Origin: JACPFN01 sp964406135 | GTDB lineage: Bacteria > Babelota > Babeliae > Babelales > Chromulinivoraceae | Length of the DNA stretch: 30,895 nt | Direction of reading: 5' to 3' | Assembly: GCA_964406135.1 (NCBI GenBank) | Contig: CAYOQO010000013.1 | Span: 1 to 30,895 of the forward strand | Part shown: positions 7,828 to 15,033 of the stretch, piece after piece | Layout of the letters: every line of letters starts with the position of its first letter | How positions within the stretch are numbered: the first letter of the stretch is position 1 | The notes under the pieces: model-generated | The model's input: only the letters and a program-made list of their open reading frames with translations | The model's database searches: none | What the model was told of the DNA's origin: nothing | Made by a program: the position numbers and the translations under genes

Positions 7828-8997
7828 TTTCTGAATTTTATCAATATTGTTCCATGCAACAATCTGTGCATGAGACCCTTCAAAAGTTTGATCTCCTGCA
7901 TACACAATGTAACCCAAAGTTGATTGCCCTGTAATTTCATTCCAGTCAATTAACTCTTTATAAAACTTTGGTTGCACGGTCATACCTGATTTTACTTCAA
8001 CAGGAATTAATATGGTCTGTGATTTTTCAATGATACAATCAATTTCATGCCCTTGCACATCTCTCCAAAAATAAAGTTGAGGTTTTTTCCCAAGATTACA
8101 TTCAGATTTGCAAAATTCATTAATTACAAAATTTTCAAATAATGCACCACGCATAGAATGCACAAACAGTTCATTAAAATCTTCTATGTCAAGCAATCGA
8201 CAAGCAAGTCCAACATCGTTAAAATACAACTTTGGAGTTTTGACAACACGTTTAGAAAAATTTTTATAATATGGATGCAGCAACGTGATAATAAAACTTG
8301 TTTGCAAAATTGAAATCCATGCTTTTGCAGTATTTGGACTGATATCACAATCTCGAGCAAGATCAGCATAATTTAATAAATTTCCAACACGCGCAGCACA
8401 TAATTTTAAAAATTTTTGAAATGAAACAATATCACCAACTTGCAATAATTGTCGCACATCACGTTCAACATAGGTTGTAATATAATTTGCATACCAGGTT
8501 GATGGATCAACATCATGAACATACAAACGTGGATACATCCCTCGCCATAAAATTTCTTCAAGTTTATATTTTTTTAATTTTGCAGCATCAAGTTCTTGCA
8601 TTGACAAAGGCCATAATTCTAAAATTGCAATTCTACCAGCAAGTGATTGAGTAATATTTTTCATAAGCAAAAAATTTGAAGATCCGGTAATAATAAAAAA
8701 ACCAAGTTTTTTCGAACGATCAACTACTCCTTGCATGTAAGAAAATAGTTCTGGAACTTCTTGCATTTCATCAACAATCAAGCCTTTACTGCTTTCATAA
8801 CGTGCAAAAAATTTTCTTGGATCTTGCTGAGCTTGAATTCGAGAATCCAAGTCTGACATTGAGACATAATCATAATCAGGAAATGTTTGTTGCGTTAAAG
8901 TTGTTTTGCCAGATTGTCGTGGTCCAAGAACCGCCACTACCGGATATTGTTGAGCTGATTTTAACAAAACAGACTGCATTTTTCTTGAAATTATCAT
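7825..8997 (-). CDS. AAA-family ATPase with DUF4143 C-terminal domain
   Basis: The 390-aa protein has Walker A GPRQSGKTT (about residues 25-33), Walker B GLIVDEMQEVP and a sensor-like ITGSSNFLLM, followed by the DUF4143 region. The C-terminal part carries YFWRDVQGHEIDCIIE and PVEVKSG, the spacing seen in PD-(D/E)XK-like folds of this family. Such proteins are common in archaea and reduced bacteria, occur in variable copy number and are often transferred; their substrate is generally unknown. All key motifs look intact. AAGGGG lies about ten bases upstream of the ATG, and a TATACT -10-like box with no good -35 lies further upstream. It is a single-gene unit between the OMP terminator and the gltX operon. 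Confidence 0.85.
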   Translation of the reverse strand: MIISRKMQSVLLKSAQQYPVVAVLGPRQSGKTTLTQQTFPDYDYVSMSDLDSRIQAQQDPRKFFARYESSKGLIVDEMQEVPELFSYMQGVVDRSKKLGFFIITGSSNFLLMKNITQSLAGRIAILELWPLSMQELDAAKLKKYKLEEILWRGMYPRLYVHDVDPSTWYANYITTYVERDVRQLLQVGDIVSFQKFLKLCAARVGNLLNYADLARDCDISPNTAKAWISILQTSFIITLLHPYYKNFSKRVVKTPKLYFNDVGLACRLLDIEDFNELFVHSMRGALFENFVINEFCKSECNLGKKPQLYFWRDVQGHEIDCIIEKSQTILIPVEVKSGMTVQPKFYKELIDWNEITGQSTLGYIVYAGDQTFEGSHAQIVAWNNIDKIQK

Positions 8998-9099
8998 AAA
9001 CCAAAGCCCCTTTCAATCAACCACTTGAATAGTTTTAGTATAATCCGCAATTCAATTGCATAATATACTATACCTTGATTTCATAGGTGATGCAAAAGG

Positions 9100-10164
9100 T
9101 CACTCATCATCTTCAACATCAAAATCTGATGGCTGTTCATTGACCACATCAGCTTCAAACAATGTTGGTTTTTCTTCTTTGATAATCTCTTCCGTTGTAA
9201 CTTCTTGAACGACAACTTCTTCAGGTTTTGCAAACAGATATTCAATCGCTGCAAAATCTTTCATAGTTGTTACTTGATGATACTCTTTTTCTGGATACAG
9301 TTCTTTAAACCACTCAATTAATTGTGCTCCAGGCCCAACACTAATGATCACATCGCAGCCAGCAAAACCTTTCATCACTTCAAGCCACAAAATGCGATTG
9401 TTAATTTTTCGCATGATTGCAGATTCAAGCGCATCAGGTGTTGTGACATACACACCATCAACGTTGGTGATCACAGGAATTTGCAAATTTTGAAATTTAA
9501 TTTTGTGATAATAAAGTTTAATTTGTTCAACAATTTCATCAACCAATGTTGAATGCATGCCATACCCAGGACCAACAATTCGAACTTTACGAATAACTTC
9601 TTTGATACAATATTCTTGAATTTTTTCAATAACTTTCAAATCTCCTGCAACATAAAAAGCATTTGTAGTGTTTTGTGCAGAAACATAAGCGTGAGTATTT
9701 TTTGTTGATTTTTTTTCACAAAGTTCTTCGATTGATTCAACATCAAATTCACGAATAATTCTTAAAACCGTAAGGTCTTTGTTTTTTAAAAATTCATCAT
9801 AAAATTGAGCATATTTATTTAAAATGTACAAACCATCAACAAAAGATAATGATCGCGCTGCATACGCTGCTGCATATTCACCAATACCATGACCTGCCAC
9901 AAAATCAGGTCGCAATCCTTTTTCATACAACACTTCATACAAAGATGTTTCAAAAAGATAATTCGCCACGAAGCCGTAGCGAATTGATAAAATCTCTTGT
10001 TCTGATGACGCAAATAATAATTTTACAAAATTAATTTCTGCAGTTCCTGCAGCTTGCTCAAAAAATTCCTGAACTAAGCGCAGCTCATCGTATAAATCTT
10101 TGCCCATACCGATAAACTGATCACCATGTCCAGGAAATACAACTCCAATTTTTTTTTCTGACAT
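9100..10164 (-). CDS. FabD-like acyltransferase homologue lacking the catalytic serine
   Basis: The 354-aa protein has the fold and landmarks of malonyl-CoA:ACP transacylase: VVFPGHGDQFIGMG in place of FPGQGSQ, the histidine region GMHSTLVDEI (His205, aligning with E. coli His201), PVITNVDG, and a C-terminal SVGPGAQLIEWF. The nucleophile motif GHSxGE reads GHGIGEYAA, with Gly93 encoded by GGT where catalytic Ser is expected. It should therefore be unable to form the acyl-enzyme. The last roughly 40 residues are an acidic tail absent from ordinary FabD. I chose the second Met because AGGGGG is better spaced from it than from the first Met two codons earlier. It follows gltX by about 20 nt and should be co-transcribed. 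It may be a non-catalytic ACP- or protein-binding derivative; fabD should not be assigned without assay. Confidence 0.8.
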   Translation of the reverse strand: MSEKKIGVVFPGHGDQFIGMGKDLYDELRLVQEFFEQAAGTAEINFVKLLFASSEQEILSIRYGFVANYLFETSLYEVLYEKGLRPDFVAGHGIGEYAAAYAARSLSFVDGLYILNKYAQFYDEFLKNKDLTVLRIIREFDVESIEELCEKKSTKNTHAYVSAQNTTNAFYVAGDLKVIEKIQEYCIKEVIRKVRIVGPGYGMHSTLVDEIVEQIKLYYHKIKFQNLQIPVITNVDGVYVTTPDALESAIMRKINNRILWLEVMKGFAGCDVIISVGPGAQLIEWFKELYPEKEYHQVTTMKDFAAIEYLFAKPEEVVVQEVTTEEIIKEEKPTLFEADVVNEQPSDFDVEDDE

Positions 10165-10185
10165 ACTCATCCCCCTTTTTCATCC

Positions 10186-11765
10186 CTATAACTCTGCAAG
10201 CACCACCTGAATCCTTTTTGCAACTTCAACAGGTCCTAAAAGTACCAACATGTCCATCACCGAAGGTCCTGAAAGTGACCCAATCAATGCAAAACGCAAG
10301 AGTGCTGNNNNNNNNNNNNNNNNNNNNNNNNNNNNNNNNNNNNNNNNNNNNNNNNNNNNNNNNNNNNNNNNNNNNNNNNNNNNNNNNNNNNNNNNNNNNN
10401 NNNNNNNTCCATCACCGAAGGTCCTGAAAGTGACCCAATCAATGCAAAACGCAAGAGTGCTGTAATTTCTGCCATTTTATAATCATGCGTCTTGCAAAAA
10501 GCTTTCACCATGCTTAAAAGTTTTGTTTTTTCAAACTCAAGAGTTCTTAATTCTTGTTGCAACAACTGTAAAATAATCACGGCATCTTTTGCAATTAATT
10601 TACGTAAATTTTCCCAATCATAAGTTACTGGTAAGAAATATGCTTGAACAACAAGTTCATACAACTCTTTGAGTGTTGCAACTCGATCTTGATACAAACT
10701 GATCCATGCAAAGCGTTGCTGTTCAGTCCAGTCACTCGTTATTTCGGTCAAATTTTTGTGCATATTTGTTGAAAAAAGTTCAACAATTTCTTGCGGCGTT
10801 AATTTTTTGATATAAAAACCATTCATCCATTTTAATTTTTCCATATCAAATTTTGCACCAGCTTTATGCACACCTGACAATGAAAAATGCTGAGTCATTT
10901 CATCAATCGTAAAAATTTCTTGATCACCAAATGCCCAGCCAAGACGAACTAAATAATTGCAAAGCGCATGAGGTAAAAAACCATCAGTTTTATATTCAAC
11001 CACTGAAGTTGCGCCATCACGTTTGCTTAATTTTTGTCCTGATGCTCCCAAAATTAATGGAATATGTGCAAATTCTGGAACAGAGTGCCCAAGAGCTTGA
11101 TACAATAAAATCTGTTTTGGCGTGTTAAACAAATGTTCTTCACCACGAATAATGTGCGTAATTTTGCTTTCCGCATCATCAACTACCACTGAAAAATTGT
11201 AAGTTACAATGCCATCAGTTCGAAGCAACACAAAATCATCAATCTGTTCTGACGGAATTGAAACATTGCCTTTGATTAAATCAACAAAATCAAATTGTGG
11301 CCCATCAGTTTGCACTTTAAAACGGACAACAAATGATTTATTTTTTGGCATTTGATCTGGCGTTAAATCACGACAAGTTCGGTCATATTGATACGTATCT
11401 TGACGCGCAACAGTCCGTTCACGTTTTTTTTGCAACTCTTCTTCAGTGCAAAAACATTTGTATGCTTTGCCCATTGCAAGCAGTTGCTCTGCTACCTGTT
11501 GATAAATTTCAAAACGCTGACTTTGATGCAACATCGGTTCATCAGATATAATTCCAGTCCATGCTAAACTTTGCATTAAAGAATCTTCAAACTCTTTGGT
11601 TGATCTTTGCAAATCAGTGTCTTCGATTCTGATTAAAAAAGTTCCACCATGATGACGCGCAAATAACCAATTAAAAAGTGCAGTTCGAAGTGATCCGATA
11701 TGCAAATGTCCTGTTGGAGATGGTGCAAATCGTACGCGAACTAAATTATTTTTTTTTGAATTCAT
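10186..11765 (-). CDS. gltX: Glutamate--tRNA ligase (interrupted by an artefactual N gap)
   Basis: GluRS charges tRNA-Glu (and tRNA-Gln in organisms that use the amidotransferase route). HIGS is at residues 22-25 (APSPTGHLHIGS) and KLSKRDG near 243-249, both class I signatures. The reading frame appears broken by 100 Ns at 10308-10407, but the gap is bordered by two identical 55-bp copies. Merging them removes 155 nt and gives one frame of 474 aa, a normal GluRS length. It then ends ...GPSVMDMLVLLGPVEVAK...LAEL and TAG at 10186-10188, a typical GluRS anticodon-domain end. The ATG is 5 nt after the stop of the upstream TPR gene and the FabD-like gene follows closely, so the three form an operon. 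Confidence 0.93.
10253..10307. repeat. 55-bp duplicated contig end, left copy
   Basis: This stretch is identical to 10408-10462 and ends exactly at the N block. It is a contig-overlap artefact rather than a biological repeat, since collapsing the pair restores gltX. Confidence 0.9.
10308..10407. other. 100-N scaffold gap inside gltX
   Basis: Exactly 100 N characters are present, the conventional placeholder for a gap of unknown size. The identical flanks imply that the true gap is zero and the contigs overlap by 55 bp. Confidence 0.95.
10408..10462. repeat. 55-bp duplicated contig end, right copy
   Basis: This is the second copy of the 10253-10307 sequence and begins exactly after the N block. 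The 155-nt offset between copies is not a multiple of three, which is why gltX looks frameshifted. Confidence 0.9.
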
Positions 11766-11770
11766 AAAAT

Positions 11771-12526
11771 TTATTTTGATTCCGCATCATTTGATGCTGC
11801 AGAGCCACCTAATTTTTCCTGAGCTAAAATCATCCACGGAGATTTAAGTAAAGCTTGCGGATCTTGCGCCTCTACCAATTTTGAAAAAGATTCTTGAGAT
11901 TTTTGTTCATCGCCTTGCGCAATGTAATAAACACCCAGAAGATACAATGCTTCTTGATAAGCAAATTCTTTTGAATTTTGCGAAATTTCAATCAATTTTT
12001 TAAGTGATTTTTCTTGTTCTAAAGCATCATTACTATCAAATCCCATTTTGATTCGTTTCATATGATACAAACTACCAAGTGCCGTTTTTCGAGAAATACT
12101 GCCAAGTGCTTGATCAAAAATTTGGATAGCTTCTTGCAGATTTTTATCACGATCTAAAATAATTTGAGATTTGAAAACTAAAAAGTATGGCGCAAGATAA
12201 GAATTTGCATGTTCTTTGTACAATGCATCAAGCAAAATTTCTGTATCTGACCATGCTTGAGTGATTTTGTCTTTATCTTTTGCAGGATCAAGTGATTGCG
12301 CTGTACGCTGCGATTGCATGAATGATTCAACCACTTCTGACAATGCTACAAAAGCTTGCTGCTCACGATAGGTCACATAAAATTTATTTAAAAAATAACC
12401 ACCACCAACACACACAATTAACAATGTTGCAATGAGCGCTTCTTTTAAATATTTGATGGAATATTGTTCTTGAATTGATTCATAATATGCTTTAACTGAA
12501 TTGAGCCATTTTGTGTGCATTTTCAT
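11771..12526 (-). CDS. Membrane-anchored TPR protein (YfgM-like)
   Basis: The 251-aa protein has a short cytoplasmic N-terminus, one transmembrane helix (about residues 29-49, ALIATLLIVCVGGGYFL) and an outward-facing helical domain with TPR-like pairs, such as EAIQIFDQAL and YQEALYLLGVYYIAQGDEQKSQESF. This layout matches the YfgM/TPR_21 family, which in E. coli sits beside the Sec translocon and helps periplasmic chaperones. The function here is inferred from architecture only. The ATG has AGGA eight bases upstream. It is the first gene of the operon with gltX (5-nt gap) and the FabD-like gene. In many bacteria a YfgM gene neighbours hisS or bamB instead, so the gltX linkage is lineage-specific. 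Confidence 0.65.
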   Translation of the reverse strand: MKMHTKWLNSVKAYYESIQEQYSIKYLKEALIATLLIVCVGGGYFLNKFYVTYREQQAFVALSEVVESFMQSQRTAQSLDPAKDKDKITQAWSDTEILLDALYKEHANSYLAPYFLVFKSQIILDRDKNLQEAIQIFDQALGSISRKTALGSLYHMKRIKMGFDSNDALEQEKSLKKLIEISQNSKEFAYQEALYLLGVYYIAQGDEQKSQESFSKLVEAQDPQALLKSPWMILAQEKLGGSAASNDAESK

Positions 12527-12657
12527 ACGCAGTTCCTACTTTTAGTAAATATACCTGTAGCCTTTTTTTGAATACTTTAAAAGTACCACAGACATGAAAA
12601 AATTCAATGCTTACGGAAAAAATTGAACTCATGATTTTAAATGATTCAGATGAATGC

Positions 12658-13080
12658 CTAAGCATCTTTTAATTTTTGATCAAGAACATACCAATCGCCA
12701 TATTTCCCACACTTTGGACATTCTGTTTGCTTATCAACATGCAATTTCAACAGAAATTGAGTAATAGATTTTTTAGAACCTTTATACATAAGTCGTTTCA
12801 ATTTTTTAAGAATTTGATCATCTGCAGCTCCCATAAAAAATCCATAGGTATAAAAGCAGCCAATATGATAATCACAAAATTTACAATAAATGACACTTTC
12901 ATCTATTGTTTTTTGATCAATCACCCAATACAAAAAACAACTCAAGTATAAAGATTCGCGCATCCAAACATAATAAGTATCAGCCGTATTTACAGGTTTT
13001 AAACTATGGCTCTCTTGCCCGTTTACCTGAGCCATCATCATGAACAAACAAATCATCAATTTTAATGTTTTTGTTTTCAT
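12658..13080 (-). CDS. Exported CxxC protein of unknown function
   Basis: I do not recognise a family. The 140-aa product has a signal peptide (MKTKTLKLMICLFMMMAQVNG) and two CxxC pairs: CKFC at 66-69 and CPKC at 121-124. The second is followed by GKYGDWYVLD and resembles half of a zinc ribbon. The four cysteines could bind one metal ion or form a redox pair. Its ATG overlaps the TGA of the upstream 39-codon gene as ATGA, which indicates translational coupling. The next gene downstream is the TPR operon, about 130 bp away, with no convincing terminator between. Confidence 0.7.
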   Translation of the reverse strand: MKTKTLKLMICLFMMMAQVNGQESHSLKPVNTADTYYVWMRESLYLSCFLYWVIDQKTIDESVIYCKFCDYHIGCFYTYGFFMGAADDQILKKLKRLMYKGSKKSITQFLLKLHVDKQTECPKCGKYGDWYVLDQKLKDA

Positions 13081-13196
13081 AATAATTCTTCTTTTGATAA
13101 ATCACGAGCTTGACTCAGTTCATGTATCGCACCAGGTTTACCAATTGTCCACTTTGTAAACTTATCATGCGTACAGATACTACAAATGATTGCCAT
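13077..13196 (-). CDS. 39-aa CxxC micro-protein, coupled to the next gene
   Basis: This small gene encodes 39 residues beginning MAIICSICTHDKFTKW and ending in an acidic helix-like tail (SQARDLSKEELL). A well-placed AAGGA lies seven bases before the ATG. A TTGACA promoter with an 18-nt spacer lies just upstream, and its TGA overlaps the following ATG as ATGA. These three signals argue that it is translated although it is tiny. The CSIC motif near the N-terminus echoes the CxxC pairs of its neighbour, so both may bind a metal ion or take part in one thiol process; that is inference. It could also serve mainly as a coupling leader for the downstream exported protein. Confidence 0.65.
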   Translation of the reverse strand: MAIICSICTHDKFTKWTIGKPGAIHELSQARDLSKEELL

Positions 13197-13234
13197 CGTT
13201 AATCCTTAGATAGATTAAAAAATTTAGATGATGC

Positions 13235-13264
13235 ATCTTAACGTAAAGAATGTAAAAATGTCAA
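13235..13264 (-). promoter_or_regulatory. Probable promoter of the CxxC gene pair
   Basis: On the minus strand a perfect TTGACA (13259-13264) is followed by an 18-nt spacer and TAAGAT (13235-13240, four of six matches). Transcription would start about 30 nt before the 39-codon gene. Confidence 0.45.
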
Positions 13265-13309
13265 AAATCACTTAAACTCAAAAATTTGTATTTTTTGAAT
13301 TCTTCAAAT

Positions 13310-13966
13310 TTACAAAGATGAACAGATTTTTTTCACATCATCAAAATGTTTTTGAATCTGTTCTGCTGTTAAAGCATACACATTATCCACAGCATGCATC
13401 TCAATATCATCAATACCGATAAATTTAAAAGTTTCAAAAAGCTGATTTTCAACAGCAGTCATGCTATTTTTGTCTATTTTTTCTTGAGCACAAGAATATA
13501 AAATAATCACTTTTTTAATGTTATGCTTTGCTTTACCATACAAGCCTGACTCATAGGTGTATGACCATCCCGTCAATAAATCGATCCAATTTTTCACAAT
13601 CGCCGGAGTTGAGTACCAGTAAACTGGAAACACTAACAATAAAACATCAGCTTTCAAAAATCGTTGTTGATTTTCAGCATAAAAAGGAAAAGCATCAAAA
13701 TTTGATCTACCATGCATAAAATACGGAATTTCTGTTACTCGATCATACAGTTTTAAAAGATCTACCGTGTGCCCTGCTTGCGTCAAACTGTCAGTTGCTG
13801 TGGTCAACAAAGCTTGCGACATTCCAGAAACATTGTCGTTTCCAAACACTGCATACACATGCATTGACTTTTCTTTCATTGCAACATCTTTTTTTTGAGT
13901 GCAAAATGCAAACGTTGAAAGAATCACTACTAAAACAGTTGCTATCAAAAAACGATTATTTTTCAT
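13310..13966 (-). CDS. Exported flavodoxin-fold NAD(P)H oxidoreductase
   Basis: The 218-aa protein matches the flavodoxin-like NAD(P)H:quinone oxidoreductase family (MdaB/KefF/NQO type). It has an N-terminal beta strand and FMN loop (MHVYAVFGNDNVSGMSQALL), then LKADVLLLVFPVYWYSTPA and IVKNWIDLLTGWSYTY, which align with the family's FPLWWYSxPAxxKGWID segment. Unusually, it begins with a hydrophobic signal sequence (residues 4-22, FLIATVLVVILSTFAF) followed by Cys-Thr-Gln, so the domain would be exported or membrane-tethered. Members of this family are normally cytoplasmic. The lipobox is imperfect (FAFC). AAGGA lies seven bases before the ATG. The substrate is unknown; quinone or flavin reduction is the family-level expectation. 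Confidence 0.75.
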   Translation of the reverse strand: MKNNRFLIATVLVVILSTFAFCTQKKDVAMKEKSMHVYAVFGNDNVSGMSQALLTTATDSLTQAGHTVDLLKLYDRVTEIPYFMHGRSNFDAFPFYAENQQRFLKADVLLLVFPVYWYSTPAIVKNWIDLLTGWSYTYESGLYGKAKHNIKKVIILYSCAQEKIDKNSMTAVENQLFETFKFIGIDDIEMHAVDNVYALTAEQIQKHFDDVKKICSSL

Positions 13967-14007
13967 AATTTTCCTTTTTAATTTTGCAGAACTTTTTCAT
14001 AAATGAT

Positions 14008-14038
14008 TGGATTTCGGCTCGGCGACCGAAATGAAACA
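14008..14038. repeat. Dispersed palindromic repeat, divergent copy
   Basis: TGGATTTCGG, loop, CCGAAATGAAACA: a 7-bp stem (14011-14017 with 14026-14032) framed by TGGAT and a TGA-ACA end. The layout matches the copies at 14421 and 22034, but the stem sequence has changed on both arms. Confidence 0.5.
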
Positions 14039-14043
14039 TTAAA

Positions 14044-14075
14044 AAAATACCCAGAAATTAATTTCTGGGTATTTT
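14044..14075 (-). terminator. Bidirectional terminator after rpmF
   Basis: A 16-bp perfect palindrome is centred at 14059/14060 (AAATACCCAGAAATT and its complement), with A-rich and T-rich ends. It lies 15 nt after the rpmF stop and separates rpmF from the exported oxidoreductase gene. Confidence 0.85.
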
Positions 14076-14089
14076 AAATTTTTCAGTGG

Positions 14090-14371
14090 TTACTGAGCTT
14101 CTGGGCGTTCTTTGCCAGAATCTGAACCTTGCATTGCTGCTTGTTTGCGAGCTTGCAGTGCATCACGTTTAACTTTACGACGTTCTGCTCGTTCAGCTTT
14201 TGTTTCAAAGATTTTAACACCTTTGTAATAACCACTTTCTGCACATACGGTGTGAGGCATCACTGGAATACCGCTGTTTGGACAGAAAGTATAGGTTACA
14301 ACATCAAGACTTTTATTTGCATGACGTTTATTACGACGTTGTTTCGAGCTTTTTCGTTTGGGACATGGCAT
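14090..14371 (-). CDS. rpmF: 50S ribosomal protein bL32
   Basis: bL32 is a small protein of the large subunit. The 93-aa product starts MPCPKRKSSKQRRNKRHANK, the family's conserved basic head, followed by the zinc-ribbon region CPNSGIPVMPHTVCAESGYYKG. The second cysteine of each usual CxxC pair is replaced by serine (Ser33, Ser46), leaving Cys30 and Cys43, so zinc binding is probably lost; zinc-free bL32 forms are known. It is longer than the usual roughly 60 aa because of a charged C-terminal tail. AGGA precedes the ATG by about nine bases. The common plsX-fabH neighbours are absent, and a palindromic terminator follows. Confidence 0.93.
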   Translation of the reverse strand: MPCPKRKSSKQRRNKRHANKSLDVVTYTFCPNSGIPVMPHTVCAESGYYKGVKIFETKAERAERRKVKRDALQARKQAAMQGSDSGKERPEAQ

Positions 14372-14420
14372 CGTAGAATTCCTGATTTTTAATTATTTTA
14401 ATGTATTACTTTTTAAAAAT

Positions 14421-14448
14421 TGGATCCCCATTCAAGCTGGGGATAACA
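14421..14448. repeat. Dispersed palindromic repeat
   Basis: TGGATCCCCA, a 7-nt loop, TGGGGATAACA. The stem is ATCCCCA/TGGGGAT (14424-14430 with 14438-14444). It lies about 50 bp upstream of rpmF, between it and the rhodanese gene, and shares its TGGATCC head and GAT-ACA end with the copies at 22034 and 23534. Confidence 0.7.
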
Positions 14449-14512
14449 AAAAGTGTCAAATTGCTATTCAATTGATACAAATATCATACAAAAGACCACA
14501 AAAAAAGCAAGG

Positions 14513-14962
14513 TTACCCTTTCAAATATCCGGCCCGACATCGACCATGGGTTGGTAAATTTTGACGCTTCCAACAACGAAGTCCGCCATCAAAAAGCCAA
14601 ACATTGGCAAAACCATGACTTTTTAAAATTTGATATGCATGCCTTCCTAAAGGACAAGGATTTCCGGCACAATGAATGATAATTTCACGACTTTTCGGCC
14701 AATTTCGTACTTTTTTTATCAATTTATCAACAGGGATATTTAAAGTTCCAGGAATTTTACAATCTTTGCAAATCGATTTTGGCAAAACATTAATGACATA
14801 CAAACTTTGCTCATCACCAGCAGTTTGCTGCATTTTTTGATGCAAATCTAAACATGAAATGGTTAGCATCAATTGCTCTGACAACCCATCTTGGTTTGAT
14901 CGAAGATCTCCAACAATTGCAATATTTAAAACTAACAAACTACAAACAACTGCCTGATTCAT
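14513..14962 (-). CDS. Exported rhodanese-domain protein
   Basis: Rhodaneses move sulfane sulfur through a loop cysteine. The 149-aa product has a signal peptide (MNQAVVCSLLVLNIAIVG), VINVLPKSICKDCKIPGTLNIP as the first rhodanese half, IIIHCAGNPCPLGRHAYQIL with the presumed active Cys98, and the typical end GFANVWLFDGGLRCWK. The active loop is longer than the six-residue bacterial form and holds a second cysteine (Cys103). An extra CKDC lies at 65-68. I chose the Met with AGGGGG just upstream; a frame seven codons longer exists. It lies 72 nt after dprA. A short AAGG/CCTT stem plus TTTTTTT at the stop may terminate it. Sulfur transfer in the periplasm, or a role in disulfide chemistry, is possible but unproven. 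Confidence 0.8.
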   Translation of the reverse strand: MNQAVVCSLLVLNIAIVGDLRSNQDGLSEQLMLTISCLDLHQKMQQTAGDEQSLYVINVLPKSICKDCKIPGTLNIPVDKLIKKVRNWPKSREIIIHCAGNPCPLGRHAYQILKSHGFANVWLFDGGLRCWKRQNLPTHGRCRAGYLKG

Positions 14963-15033
14963 ACATCCCCCTAGATTTTTCATTTTTTGATTTCATCAAG
15001 GGTATCAAAACTTAAGTTCATGACTCAAGATGT

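Noticed and set aside
10253..10462. gltX as a pseudogene or frameshifted gene
   Set aside because: The break coincides with an N gap bordered by exact 55-bp duplicates, and collapsing them restores the full frame.
10218..10465. Plus-strand frames across the N block near gltX
   Set aside because: They exist only because Ns are read as open codons, and they are antisense to gltX.
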